A stretch of 64,000 nt of DNA from an uncultured Clostridia bacterium (lineage in GTDB: Bacteria; Bacillota; Clostridia; TANB77; CAG-508), in contig CAKPSX010000003.1 in assembly GCA_934184665.1 (NCBI GenBank), positions 7,973 through 71,972 on the forward strand, in the 5' to 3' direction. A model generated the notes under the pieces. That model saw only the letters and a program-made list of their open reading frames with translations. It was not told the DNA's origin and made no database searches. Made by a program: the position numbers and the translations under genes. Positions 37,846-47,319 of this stretch are shown here, one piece after another. How positions within the stretch are numbered: the stretch's first letter is position 1; the number at the start of each line of letters is the position of its first letter.

Positions 37846-37977
37846 TTTTTGTTCCTTTCACTAATAAAATCTACTTTTCTATTATACACCAAAAAAGATA
37901 TGTTTTCCATATCTTTTTCTTCTTTTTATCTGATTTTCTAATTTAAGCATAAATTTTTATTTTTCCTTAAATTAACA

Positions 37978-38829
37978 TTACTGTTTAATCATTTTTATTT
38001 GTTTTCTAGCTTGCTCGTATCCAATCTGATATAATTCATAAATTTTACTAGAATCTAACAAAGATACCTTTTCTAAATGAATTTTTATTTCTTTATCAAT
38101 TCCAGCTTTTTCATAAACATATAATTCTCTTCCTTGTAGCTCCATAGCTCTTGCAGCAACATCTATTAAATTATTACAACATTCTTGACTTTTATATACT
38201 GTTTCAAATGAAATTCCATAAACCTCATCTGCTCCTATTTGTTTTAATGGCTTCCATGGTAAATTTTCACGTGTTCCACCATCTATCAGTTGTAAGCCCA
38301 TATATTCACATGGAGAAAATACAACTGGAAAACTGCAACTAGCTCTAATAGCAGTTTCTATTGGAATATCTGTTATAAATACTGTATCATCTAAAAGTGA
38401 GCTCCTTTGCTCTTTTGAAGATGCAATATATACTGTTCCATTTTGTAAATCTACCATTGATATTGCCAATGGCATTTCTATTTCATCAATTCTATTTATT
38501 CCTTTTTCTTTGCAAATGTCTCTCATTATTTTTTCGACAACTTTTCCACTATTTAAGCCATCAATTATTATTCGTCTTTGAAATATTAATCCAAAAATCA
38601 TTTTAAAGACATTTCTCCAATCAGCATATTTTATTTTTCTACAATAAACTTGGAACATATCCCACATTTCATCACTATTATAACCTAATGCATACATAGT
38701 GGCAATTATACTTCCAGATGATGCACCTGAAACGCAATCAAACTTTATGTTTTTTTCTTCAAATGCTTTTAATGCACCAATATGTGCCGCTGCTTTTATT
38801 CCACCGCCAGCTAAGCATAAACCTTTCAT
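37978..38829 (-). CDS. Patatin-like phospholipase (RssA/YlbK type)
   Basis: 283 residues. Oxyanion loop GGGIKAAAHIGAL at the N-terminus, the nucleophile elbow GASSG with serine 37, and the DGG motif of the catalytic aspartate (LIDGGTRENLPW). These are lipid acyl hydrolases; the physiological substrate is unknown. It is monocistronic or cotranscribed with the small upstream gene. Confidence 0.92.
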   Translation of the reverse strand: MKGLCLAGGGIKAAAHIGALKAFEEKNIKFDCVSGASSGSIIATMYALGYNSDEMWDMFQVYCRKIKYADWRNVFKMIFGLIFQRRIIIDGLNSGKVVEKIMRDICKEKGINRIDEIEMPLAISMVDLQNGTVYIASSKEQRSSLLDDTVFITDIPIETAIRASCSFPVVFSPCEYMGLQLIDGGTRENLPWKPLKQIGADEVYGISFETVYKSQECCNNLIDVAARAMELQGRELYVYEKAGIDKEIKIHLEKVSLLDSSKIYELYQIGYEQARKQIKMIKQ

Positions 38830-38861
38830 AGTATCACCCTACTACTAGTTTATGCAAAGTT

Positions 38862-38981
38862 TTATATTATTGATATACCTATTTTTATTAATTGATAAAT
38901 CATAAAAAAATTAGCTCCTGTTAAAATAACAAAAGAAAATACTGCAAATGAAAACAGTTTGTGCTTTTTTAAAAACTTCAT
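38862..38981 (-). CDS. Small membrane protein, 39 residues
   Basis: Starts MKFLKKHKLFSFAVFSFVIL and continues with one more hydrophobic stretch; basic head, one long or two short membrane segments. An AAGGGG lies twelve bases upstream of the ATG. It sits between uvrC and the patatin gene on the same strand, with 32 bases to the latter. Not recognised. Confidence 0.6.
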   Translation of the reverse strand: MKFLKKHKLFSFAVFSFVILTGANFFMIYQLIKIGISII

Positions 38982-39140
38982 ATATAATCAATCCCCTTCT
39001 TGGAAAATTTTATATCAGGAAATTTATCTATCTTCCTGACACTTTTTTCCTATATGCTTGTCCAATAATATATATATTAATTTTTTTTAAATTTATTCTT
39101 ATTTCTTTAAAGTTTTCATCGCAATATTTTACATATTTTC

Positions 39141-40934
39141 TTATTTCTTATTTAGCTCTTGTAATATTCTTTCTGCTAATTCTTCATTTACTCCATTAAC
39201 TTTTGTTAATTCATCTACACTTGCTTTTCTTATTTTTTCAACACTGCCAAACTCTTTCAAAAGTGCAATTTTTTTTACATTGCCAATTCCACTTATATTT
39301 TCTAATTTAGACTTTGTTGTTCCTTGTGCTCTTAATTTTCTATGATATGAAATTGCTGTATCATGAACTTCATCTTGAAATCTAGTTATTAATTTTTTTA
39401 GATTTTCTGATATTTCAAGTTCTTTTTTATTTTCATCTATTAATGCTCTTGTCTGGTGCTTATCATTTTTAACCATTCCGAAAACTGGAATTTTAATCTC
39501 ATATTTAGCAATAGCCTTTTTTATAGCATTAATCTGTGTTATTCCACCATCTGCTAATATTACATCAGGCAATTTTCCAAAGCCACTATTATCTCTATCA
39601 ATAGAATATTTTAAACGTCTTGTGACAACTTCTTCCATACACCTTGGATCATCTTGACCATATACAGTCTTAATTCTAAATCTTCTTGACATATTTCTTT
39701 TTATAACACCATCAATCATTACACACATTCCTGCCACAATATATTCTCCAGAAATATTTGAAATGTCATATGTTTCTATTTTTCTTGGTAATTTTTTTAA
39801 TTGCATTACTTCTTTTAGTTCCACTAATATTTCACTTTTATCTTGTTCTTTATTTTGTAGCGTGATTTTGGCATTATTATCTGCCATATCAATAAAACGT
39901 AATTTTTCACCTTTTTTAGGTGTTTTTATTTCAACTTTTCTTCCCGCTTCTTTTGTTAACCATTCTTCTATCGCATTTTTATCTTCTAATTCTTGTCTAA
40001 TCATTATTTTGTTAGGTAAATTTTGACTATCAATATAATATTGTTTGATAAATCCAGAAACTATTTCTTCATCATCAACATCTTTTAAATCATTGAAAAA
40101 ATAATGTTCTCTACCTACCATTTTGCTACCTCTAACAAAAAATATCTCTATACAAACTTCCATTTCAGATTTTGCAATTCCTATAACATCTATATTGTTT
40201 TCTGTAATATTTGATACTTTTTGTTTTTCATTTGCTCTTTCTATTGCTAGCATTCTATCTCTTAATTCTGCTGCTTTTTCAAACTCTAATTTTTCTGAAG
40301 CTTCTTTTATCTGATTTTCTAACTCTTTTAAAACTTTATCAGTTTTTCCATCTAAAATATCAATTATTTCATTTATTTGTTTTCTATAATCTTCTTTTGA
40401 AATATAGCCCATACACGGACCTGAGCATCTATTTATATGATAGTTTAAACACGCTCTTGTTTCTGACCTAAATTTTTTACATTGCCTTATTTTATATTTT
40501 TGCTTTATAAAATCCACCATTTCTTTTGCAGAACCTGGATTTGCGTATGGACCAAAATATTTTGCTCCATCATTTATATATTTTCGTGTTATCACCACAT
40601 TGGGATATTCTGATTTCACATCAATTTTTATATATGGATATGTTTTATCATCTTTTAACAATACATTGAATTTCGGCCTGTTCTTTTTTATTAAATTACA
40701 TTCTAATATTAATGCTTCTGCTTCATTATCAACAATTATATATTCAAAATGGTCTATTAATGAAACCATTCTTTTAATTCTTTCTGTTTTTTCAGTTTTT
40801 CTAAAATATGATCTTACTCTGTTTTTTAAGTTTACAGCTTTTCCAACATATATAATTCTATCATTTATATCATGCATTATATATACACCTGGTTTGTCTG
40901 GTAACATTTTCAATTGTTCTTCTATCTCAAACAT
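39141..40934 (-). CDS. uvrC: Excinuclease ABC subunit C (UvrC)
   Basis: 597 residues. UvrC makes both incisions in nucleotide excision repair with UvrA/UvrB. GIY-YIG domain at the N-terminus (LPDKPGVYIM ... IYVGKA), a UVR motif in the centre (EKLEFEKAAELRDRM), the RNase H-like UvrC domain (DVILADGG) and a C-terminal helix-hairpin-helix pair (ISGIGNVKK). The ATG at 40934 gives the family start MFEIEEQL; upstream in-frame starts exist but are less well spaced. Confidence 0.96.
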   Translation of the reverse strand: MFEIEEQLKMLPDKPGVYIMHDINDRIIYVGKAVNLKNRVRSYFRKTEKTERIKRMVSLIDHFEYIIVDNEAEALILECNLIKKNRPKFNVLLKDDKTYPYIKIDVKSEYPNVVITRKYINDGAKYFGPYANPGSAKEMVDFIKQKYKIRQCKKFRSETRACLNYHINRCSGPCMGYISKEDYRKQINEIIDILDGKTDKVLKELENQIKEASEKLEFEKAAELRDRMLAIERANEKQKVSNITENNIDVIGIAKSEMEVCIEIFFVRGSKMVGREHYFFNDLKDVDDEEIVSGFIKQYYIDSQNLPNKIMIRQELEDKNAIEEWLTKEAGRKVEIKTPKKGEKLRFIDMADNNAKITLQNKEQDKSEILVELKEVMQLKKLPRKIETYDISNISGEYIVAGMCVMIDGVIKRNMSRRFRIKTVYGQDDPRCMEEVVTRRLKYSIDRDNSGFGKLPDVILADGGITQINAIKKAIAKYEIKIPVFGMVKNDKHQTRALIDENKKELEISENLKKLITRFQDEVHDTAISYHRKLRAQGTTKSKLENISGIGNVKKIALLKEFGSVEKIRKASVDELTKVNGVNEELAERILQELNKK

Positions 40935-41082
40935 ATCTAATCTCATTCCCCTCTCAAGGTACAAGTATGACTGAAAAGAATTTTATTCTTTTTCAACTTC
41001 CTTCTTTACTACATTATAATACACTATTATTAACTAATTTGCAACAATATTTAATTTCAGTTCATAATATTTGCGAAAATAC

Positions 41083-41111
41083 TTGCTACATTTATCGTTT
41101 TGGTGTAATAT
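41083..41111 (+). promoter_or_regulatory. Promoter of glmS
   Basis: TTGCTA (41083-41088), 17-base spacer, TAATAT (41106-41111), 27 bases before the start codon. Confidence 0.7.
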
Positions 41112-41138
41112 AATAATATAGTAAAGGAGGTTCTGCTT

Positions 41139-42980
41139 ATGTGTGGAATTATTGGTTATATAGGAACAAAAAAAGCGAGTCCTATACTTATTAATGGATT
41201 ATTAAGATTAGAATACAGAGGTTATGACTCTGCTGGGATATCAACTGTCGAAAAAAACGGTTTATCTATCATGAAAGATATTGGTAGAGTAAAAAATTTA
41301 TATAAATTAGAAGGTATTGATAATTTAGAAGGTACAATAGGTATTGCTCATACAAGATGGGCAACACATGGAAAACCATCAAAAGAAAATTCTCATCCTC
41401 ATTTAGATAATAGTAATAGTTTCGCTGTTGTTCATAATGGAATTATAGAAAATTATATTGAGTTGCGTAAATTTTTAACAGATAAAGGATATAAATTCTA
41501 TTCTCAAACAGATACAGAACTTATACCTAATCTTATTCATTACTATTATTCAAAGGATAATTTAAATGATGATAAGAAGGTATTACGTGCTGTTGAAAAA
41601 GCTTGTAAAGATTTAAAAGGAAGTTATTCACTTGAGATTATATCAAAGTATATGCCAGATAATATGATTGTTATTAGAAAAGATAGCCCTCTTGTTATCG
41701 GTAAAGGCGAAAATGAAAATTACATATCTTCTGATATACCTGCAATCTTGTCATTTACAAAAGATTTCTATCTTTTAGATGATAATGAATTTGCGTTATT
41801 ATCAAGAGACAATGTAGAATTTTTTGATAGTAATTTAAATAAAATAGACAAGAAAGTTACAAGTATTGATTGGAATGCAAGTTCTGCTGATAAAAATGGA
41901 TTTGAGGATTATATGTTAAAAGAAATTTATGAGCAACCTAATTCAATTAGAGAAACTATTGGTGCACATCTACCTGAAAATGAACCTTGTAATTTTGAAG
42001 ATTTAAAATTCACTAAAGAATTTTTATCTTCTATAAATAAAATATATATTGTAGCTTGTGGTACTGCAATGCATGCTGGACTTACTGGAAAGATTGCTAT
42101 AGAACAACTTTGTAATATACCTGTTACTGTTGAAGTTGCATCAGAATTTAGATATAGAAATCCAATTATTGATAAAAATACATTGTGTATCTATATTTCA
42201 CAATCTGGAGAAACTGCTGATACAATTGCAGCACTTAAATTGTCAAAATCAAAAGGTGCTACTACTCTTGCTGTATCAAATGTTATAGGTAGTTCAATTA
42301 CAAGAGAAGCTGATTATTGCATATATACACATGCTGGTCCAGAAATTGCAGTTGCATCTACAAAAGCATATACTTCGCAAGTCATATTATTAAATATTTT
42401 AGCAATTTATTTTGCAGAAATTTTAGGAACTTCTTCATCTACTAGAATTGATGAATTGAAAAAAGAAATTTTACAACTTCCTATAAAAATTGAAAAAGCT
42501 TTAGAATCAGGTACAGAAATTAAAAAATTTGCTAAGAAAATTTATCAAGAAAAAGATGTATTTTTCTTAGGTAGAGGAATTGATTATACAACAGCATTAG
42601 AAGCTTCTTTAAAATTAAAAGAAATATCTTATATTCATTCAGAAGCATATGCTGCTGGTGAATTAAAACATGGACCTATCGCACTTATTGAAAATGGTAT
42701 AACTGTTATTAGTATAATTACAGATAAAAATTTAGTTGAAAAAACTATTAGTAATATTCAAGAAGTTATAACAAGAGGTGCTAAAACATTGTTAATTACA
42801 AGTCAAAAACTTCCTGATAATAATATTGATGAAATTATCACTATTCCTGAAACAGATATATTCTTATCACCTATAGTTTCTATTGTTCCTTTGCAATTAC
42901 TTTCATATTATATTTCAAAGGAAAAAGGATTAGATGTTGATAAGCCAAGAAACTTAGCAAAATCAGTTACAGTTGAATAG
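41139..42980 (+). CDS. glmS: Glutamine-fructose-6-phosphate aminotransferase (isomerising)
   Basis: 613 residues. Makes glucosamine-6-phosphate, entry to cell-wall amino sugars. Cysteine 2 (MCGIIGYIG) is the glutaminase nucleophile; two SIS domains follow (SQSGETADT near residue 352; GRGIDYTTALEASLKLKEIS near 485) and the C-terminus ends KPRNLAKSVTVE. AAAGGAGG precedes the ATG. The leader from the promoter is far too short for a glmS ribozyme, so that control appears absent. Confidence 0.97.
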   Translation: MCGIIGYIGTKKASPILINGLLRLEYRGYDSAGISTVEKNGLSIMKDIGRVKNLYKLEGIDNLEGTIGIAHTRWATHGKPSKENSHPHLDNSNSFAVVHNGIIENYIELRKFLTDKGYKFYSQTDTELIPNLIHYYYSKDNLNDDKKVLRAVEKACKDLKGSYSLEIISKYMPDNMIVIRKDSPLVIGKGENENYISSDIPAILSFTKDFYLLDDNEFALLSRDNVEFFDSNLNKIDKKVTSIDWNASSADKNGFEDYMLKEIYEQPNSIRETIGAHLPENEPCNFEDLKFTKEFLSSINKIYIVACGTAMHAGLTGKIAIEQLCNIPVTVEVASEFRYRNPIIDKNTLCIYISQSGETADTIAALKLSKSKGATTLAVSNVIGSSITREADYCIYTHAGPEIAVASTKAYTSQVILLNILAIYFAEILGTSSSTRIDELKKEILQLPIKIEKALESGTEIKKFAKKIYQEKDVFFLGRGIDYTTALEASLKLKEISYIHSEAYAAGELKHGPIALIENGITVISIITDKNLVEKTISNIQEVITRGAKTLLITSQKLPDNNIDEIITIPETDIFLSPIVSIVPLQLLSYYISKEKGLDVDKPRNLAKSVTVE

Positions 42981-42983
42981 AGT

Positions 42984-43014
42984 AGAAATAGAAGCCTTCA
43001 TGGCTTCTATTTCT
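42984..43014. terminator. Terminator shared by convergent glmS and M23 genes
   Basis: Thirteen-base stem AGAAATAGAAGCC/GGCTTCTATTTCT with a five-base loop; it overlaps the stop codon of the minus-strand gene. Confidence 0.88.
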
Positions 43015-44020
43015 ATTTATATAAATATTTTTGTGGGTTTATTGCTGTTCCATTTACTCTTATTTCTAAATGTAAATGTGGTCCTGTTGAATTACCTGTT
43101 GATCCAACAGCTGCAATTATATCTCCCGCACTTATTTCTTGACCTACTGTCGCATATAATTCACTACAATGAGCATACCATGTTTCTACACCATTACCAT
43201 GGCTAATTTTAATTAAATTACCATATGAACCATTTCTTTCAGCAAACACTACTGTTCCTGATGCAACAGCTTTTATTGGTGTTCCTGTTGGGCAACATAT
43301 ATCTGTTCCAGTATGTGCACCTGATCTTATACTACTTACAGACCCAAATCTGGATGTAATTCTACCTTGTACAGGTGATACAGCCAATAGCACACCATTT
43401 ATTTGAGGTTGTTTACCTTTTTCTTCCTCTTCTTTTACACGTTCTTCCTCTTTTACAAGTTCTTCAACTTTTTCTTCAACATGAGTTTGTGCTACTTGAA
43501 CTGTGTCTAAATTTACTTCTTCCATATTTTCTGTATAGTTTTCAGTTATTTGTAGGTCTAATTGTATTTTTTCATCTTTATGTTCTTCTTTTATCTCACT
43601 TACTGCTTGTTCTGCCTCTTCTATATTGTCTACTAATCCTATTGTCTCGTTATTTAGTTGTACTGCGTAATACTTATACATTATTTTTGCTTTTTCTTTT
43701 AATGCTAACATCATTTCTTCTTCGTTAGTTTCTTGTGTTCTGCTTATTAATTTTAATTCATAACTTGGCATTTCGTCTAAAGAAACAAAATCAATATTCT
43801 TTCCTTCCATTCCAATTATTTCTGTTTCTATTTTTTCATTTAATTTTGTTCCACTTTGTGTGTACCCTATCTCTTCTCCTGACATAGTTACCACATATGT
43901 TGGTTTATATTTTAATATTATTATCGCTATTATTACCATAGACGCTATTGCCATTATGCTAAAAACTTTGCACATTTCTTTTGTATAGTATTTTAGCTTT
44001 CTTTTTAAAATAATATACAC
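43013..44020 (-). CDS. Membrane-anchored M23 peptidoglycan endopeptidase
   Basis: 335 residues: one N-terminal helix (about 20-38), an extracellular region including a glutamate-rich coiled coil (residues ~140-200), and a C-terminal LytM/M23 zinc peptidase domain with the HTGTDI (HxxxD) and HLHLEIR (HxH) zinc motifs. It should cut peptide cross-bridges. The coiled coil plus M23 resembles envelope hydrolases linked to division or sporulation (SpoIIQ- or EnvC-like), but the active site is complete. Confidence 0.9.
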   Translation of the reverse strand: MYIILKRKLKYYTKEMCKVFSIMAIASMVIIAIIILKYKPTYVVTMSGEEIGYTQSGTKLNEKIETEIIGMEGKNIDFVSLDEMPSYELKLISRTQETNEEEMMLALKEKAKIMYKYYAVQLNNETIGLVDNIEEAEQAVSEIKEEHKDEKIQLDLQITENYTENMEEVNLDTVQVAQTHVEEKVEELVKEEERVKEEEEKGKQPQINGVLLAVSPVQGRITSRFGSVSSIRSGAHTGTDICCPTGTPIKAVASGTVVFAERNGSYGNLIKISHGNGVETWYAHCSELYATVGQEISAGDIIAAVGSTGNSTGPHLHLEIRVNGTAINPQKYLYK

Positions 44021-44311
44021 TCTCCTTTTTTAACGCGACCATCTCCTATTATACCACATTTCAGCACTTTTGGCAAATTCTTCATCCTTTCTTAGCCATT
44101 TTTATCAGTTTTTGACCTTTTTTTCCTTTGTATTTTGCCTGGTTTACATATATATTACTCATTTTTTCTTTATTTTATTCGTTTTTTCTCTATTTTTCTA
44201 TTGTTTAGAGTTACATAATTTATAATTATCTAATTTTATTCCCCCTAACCTTTTGTATTGTAATTTGCCTTTTTATATGATATATTGAACAAAAGGAATG
44301 TGATTTATTTT

Positions 44312-45178
44312 ATGAAAGAATTAATTGTAACAACTAAATATAATAATTGTAAAGTTTCAAAATTTATTTTTGATTCTTTTCCTCATTTATCTTCTGGCAC
44401 ATTTTATAAAGCACTACGCCAAAAAGATATAAAAATAAATGGCACAAGAATTAATAAAGATTGTACTATATTTACAGGAGATACTATTTTAGTATATATC
44501 TCTAATGAATTATTAATACCACATTTTAATTTAAATATTATTTACGAAGATAATAATATTCTATTAATTAATAAGCCTGCTAACCTTGAAGTTACTGGTG
44601 ATAATAGCCTAACTACTTTAATACACAATAAATACAAAGACTCTATATTTAAGCCAATGCCTTGTCACAGACTTGATAGAAATACAACTGGTATTGTTTT
44701 ATTTGCTAAGGATGAATTATCTTTAAATATTTTATTAGATAAATTTAAAAAACATGAAATCACTAAAAAGTATCTTGCTTTAGTATACGGCTATCCAAAG
44801 CAAAAATATGCAAAATTAGAATCTTTTTTATTTAAAGATACTAAAAAATCTCAGGTATATATATCAGATACTTTTAAAAAAGGTTATCAAAAAATAATAA
44901 CATCATATTATGTAATTAAAGAATACAAAAACAATTCAAGTTTACTTGAAGTAGAAATTGAAACCGGTAAAACTCATCAAATTAGAGCACATTTAGCACA
45001 TATTGGCTACCCAATTATAGGTGATGGCAAATATGGCATTAATTCTGTCAATAAACAGTTTGGTGCAAAATATCAACAACTACAAGCTTATAAGCTTATT
45101 TTTGAATTTACATCTGACAGTGATATTTTGAATTACCTTAAAGGTAAAACCTTTGAGATTAAACCAAACTGGAACTAA
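44312..45178 (+). CDS. RluA-family pseudouridine synthase with S4 domain
   Basis: 288 residues. N-terminal S4-like RNA-binding domain (KVSKFIFDSFPHLSSGTFYKAL start), catalytic HRLDRNTTGIVLFAK with the active aspartate near residue 122, and TGKTHQIRAHLAHIGYPIIGD. This is the RluD/RluC type. The start is not sure: ATG 44312 gives a good N-terminus but AAAAGG is about 15 bases away; a GTG at 44300 and TTG at 44285 are in frame. Confidence 0.92.
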   Translation: MKELIVTTKYNNCKVSKFIFDSFPHLSSGTFYKALRQKDIKINGTRINKDCTIFTGDTILVYISNELLIPHFNLNIIYEDNNILLINKPANLEVTGDNSLTTLIHNKYKDSIFKPMPCHRLDRNTTGIVLFAKDELSLNILLDKFKKHEITKKYLALVYGYPKQKYAKLESFLFKDTKKSQVYISDTFKKGYQKIITSYYVIKEYKNNSSLLEVEIETGKTHQIRAHLAHIGYPIIGDGKYGINSVNKQFGAKYQQLQAYKLIFEFTSDSDILNYLKGKTFEIKPNWN

Positions 45179-45197
45179 TTATTGTAAATTAATAGAT

Positions 45198-45226
45198 TTG
45201 ACAATTTTATGTAAATATGATATATT
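45198..45226 (+). promoter_or_regulatory. Promoter of the foreign-looking gene at 45345
   Basis: TTGACA (45198-45203), 17-base spacer containing TTTTATGTAAA, -10 TATATT (45221-45226). The spacer motif recurs in the promoter at 46544. Confidence 0.8.
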
Positions 45227-45344
45227 ATAGTTATGAATTAGGTAGATTTGTGCAACGAATAATTTCAATGCATAAGCTTCTTTCTTACTTCATGATACTA
45301 TTACATTTTACACCCCACTAAAGTGGGAGAAAGAGAGGTCTATT

Positions 45345-46178
45345 ATGACTATCAACAGAGGGAACTATTCTAGCACTCGTATCAACCTCAGCTATGATGT
45401 TGAGATCATCGACAATGAGAAAAGCTATTTTTATAGTTTTTCTCGTACCTATGGAAAGGGGTTCTCAAGAAGAATCTCTCCTCTTGAGCTGACAAACCCA
45501 GTTCCAATTCTCTGGGAAGACCTTGATACTGAAATCCAGAAAGCTCACTTCTGGGTTATCAACCCAGAAGGAACAGAAGAAGAGATGAACCTCTATGTCT
45601 TTGGTAAAGCCAAAGGCAGCAAACTTAACAGTCTAAACAAGTGGGCTGATGCTCACTTGGTCTTTAGCCGAGAGATTACTCTACAGTTAGTGGAGAAACT
45701 AGGCTACTTCACAAAAGTAGAATTCCTTAGGACCATATCTCGGATGCCAGGAACAGGCTACAAGGACTATCTATTTGTTATAGACAACAAGTGGCAAGTT
45801 ACCGTAATCGCCAACTGCTATGAAGCAGGAGATTTCTATGATACATACAAGATCGAGGACTATGACGAAATCAGAGCCAAGCAAAAGGCTTTTGGCAGGC
45901 GTGTTGCAAAACTTGCCAAGGAGGCTGATGTGCCGTGGCATATTGGCGTTTTCGTAGGACATATCGAGCAGGATTATATTGCCGTCGCAATTCTGCGGGC
46001 AATTAAGTATTATAAGGAGACATACATGACGGAAAAAATCCGTCGCGAGCTAAAGTGTGGCATAAAAAGGAGAACTGCAGCAATAATCCAATTGCTCGGA
46101 GACGAACTCTGGGAAAGCCTCCACTGTGATGGGCAAAACCAGACCTCAACTCTCGCTTATTATTTACTAAGCGAGTAA
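45345..46178 (+). CDS. Unknown orphan protein, atypical base composition
   Basis: 277 residues, not recognised. No signal or membrane helix; a mixed alpha/beta, basic protein, with aromatic-rich strands in the first half (YFYSFSRTYGKGFS) and a helical, arginine/lysine-rich C-terminal third. Codon use is strikingly GC-richer than the neighbours (CTC, ATC, GAG, CGC), with a further rise near the 3' end. It has its own promoter, ribosome binding site (AGAGAGG) and terminator with a GCAA tetraloop, and lies 130 bases before tRNA-Gly, a common integration point. Probably acquired by transfer. Confidence 0.75.
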   Translation: MTINRGNYSSTRINLSYDVEIIDNEKSYFYSFSRTYGKGFSRRISPLELTNPVPILWEDLDTEIQKAHFWVINPEGTEEEMNLYVFGKAKGSKLNSLNKWADAHLVFSREITLQLVEKLGYFTKVEFLRTISRMPGTGYKDYLFVIDNKWQVTVIANCYEAGDFYDTYKIEDYDEIRAKQKAFGRRVAKLAKEADVPWHIGVFVGHIEQDYIAVAILRAIKYYKETYMTEKIRRELKCGIKRRTAAIIQLLGDELWESLHCDGQNQTSTLAYYLLSE

Positions 46179-46187
46179 ATAAAATAT

Positions 46188-46222
46188 AAAACCTCCATTG
46201 CAAAATGGAGGTTTTATATTTT
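46188..46222 (+). terminator. Terminator after the orphan gene
   Basis: Perfect stem AAAACCTCCATT/AATGGAGGTTTT closed by a GCAA tetraloop, followed by ATATTTTTT. Confidence 0.92.
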
Positions 46223-46308
46223 TTACTACAGGATTTTTTTATAATAATATTTTTTAATACTAGATTTTATCTAAAAATTGATGTATAATTATTGTATAAA
46301 AAATATTT

Positions 46309-46382
46309 GCGGGTATAGTTTAATGGCAGAATTCCATGCTTCCGACCTGGTGGTGAGGGTTCGATTCCCTCTACCCGCTCCA
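46309..46382 (+). tRNA. tRNA-Gly (anticodon UCC)
   Basis: 74 bases. Acceptor GCGGGTA/TACCCGC, T arm GAGGG-TTCGATT-CCCTC, anticodon loop CTTCCGA giving UCC, encoded CCA. The anticodon stem CCATG/CCTGG has one T-C mismatch, which is unusual and may mark a mutated or sequence-error copy. Confidence 0.92.
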
Positions 46383-46543
46383 TAATGCGTTTTCGTCGAA
46401 CTCTTTGTAGTTATTGATACAAGAAAGTTTGAAGAAAGCAAAAGTGAATATCATTTCACAATATATAAGTCGATTTAGTCGGCTTATTTTTTTTTCTTTT
46501 AATTATCTTAAATTGTAAAAACGGATAATTGATCTTTAAAAAT

Positions 46544-46572
46544 TTGCAATTTTATGTAAAATGTGGTATAAT
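46544..46572 (+). promoter_or_regulatory. Promoter of the orphan gene at 46630
   Basis: TTGCAA (46544-46549), 17-base spacer with TTTTATGTAAA, -10 TATAAT (46567-46572). It is closely similar to the promoter at 45198. Confidence 0.8.
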
Positions 46573-46629
46573 AAATGTATGTTAGGAGCAATCGCTTCAA
46601 CAAATAATACACAGAAAGGTGTAACAACT

Positions 46630-47085
46630 ATGGCAATCAATGAGTACGGTGAAATCGTAAGAGAGGAGAACACAAAGAACTGCGGTCTTCGTATGATGAC
46701 TCGCAAGGAACGGTTTGAGTACCTCGTGAAAAAGGTCAGCGAAGTCAAGCAGGAACTGCGTACTGCCAACACGGAAGAATCCGTTAACACCGCCCTGGAT
46801 AAGCTGTCCACCCTCATGGATAGGCTGTCTAAAGATAGTCAGGTGACTGATGTTAACGGCTGGGTTGCGGATATCTCTGGCACGATTCGTGGTGTGAAAC
46901 TGCATGATATTACACGTTCCGCTCTGGATGATATGCTCGAGAAATTGCTCAAAATGGCAATGGAAATCATCGCGGAGGAGAGTAAGAAAGAGAACGCAAA
47001 CAAGCTCAAGGCTCTGTTTTTGGAGCTGGCGGAGCACTCCGACGAAATCGCTGAGTTCATCGACATCAACAAGATTTTTGGCTGA
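46630..47085 (+). CDS. Unknown helical orphan protein, atypical base composition
   Basis: 151 residues, not recognised. All-helical, acidic and lysine-rich, without membrane segments; heptad-like spacing in residues 30-70 suggests a coiled coil. GC-rich codons (CTG, GCC, AAG, ATC) contrast with the genome, as for the gene at 45345 on the other side of tRNA-Gly. The ATG at 46630, ten bases from AAAGG, is used because an upstream in-frame ATG lies inside the promoter. It ends in a strong terminator. Likely transferred; possibly the same source as 45345. Confidence 0.75.
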   Translation: MAINEYGEIVREENTKNCGLRMMTRKERFEYLVKKVSEVKQELRTANTEESVNTALDKLSTLMDRLSKDSQVTDVNGWVADISGTIRGVKLHDITRSALDDMLEKLLKMAMEIIAEESKKENANKLKALFLELAEHSDEIAEFIDINKIFG

Positions 47086-47111
47086 TAAGCCAAAAAAAAG
47101 GTACACACCTT

Positions 47112-47149
47112 CTAGGGAGCAGATATTCTTGCTCCCTAGTTTCGTTTTA
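47112..47149 (+). terminator. Terminator after the second orphan gene
   Basis: Nine-base perfect stem CTAGGGAGC/GCTCCCTAG followed by TTTCGTTTT. Confidence 0.9.
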
Positions 47150-47283
47150 TAATATTTTTAAAATTAAGATATATGGTAATAATTCTGTCTTTTAGAATCT
47201 TTAATTATTTTTCATTATAACTGATGGCTATCCTTTTTTATATTAGACTACTTTGGTAGTAAGACGGGAGCCTAAATGATTTT

Positions 47284-47310
47284 GGAGAGTTCTAGCAACT
47301 CTCCTTTTTA
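47284..47310 (+). terminator. Terminator without an assigned gene
   Basis: Stem GGAGAGTT/AACTCTCC with a CTAGC loop and T5 on the plus strand. The 130 bases upstream hold no convincing reading frame, so an unassigned small RNA ending here is possible. Confidence 0.65.
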
Positions 47311-47319
47311 AGATATATA

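Noticed and set aside
39015..39046. Hairpin TCAGGAA/TTCCTGA followed by CACTTTTTT as a terminator
   Set aside because: The T-run is on the plus strand, where no gene lies upstream; as a minus-strand uvrC terminator the exit sequence is poor.
41000..41138. glmS ribozyme upstream of glmS
   Set aside because: Only about 27 bases separate the -10 from the start codon and no catalytic core sequence is visible.
45771..47108. Minus-strand frames opposite the two foreign-looking genes
   Set aside because: The plus-strand frames have promoters, ribosome binding sites and terminators; the opposite frames have none.
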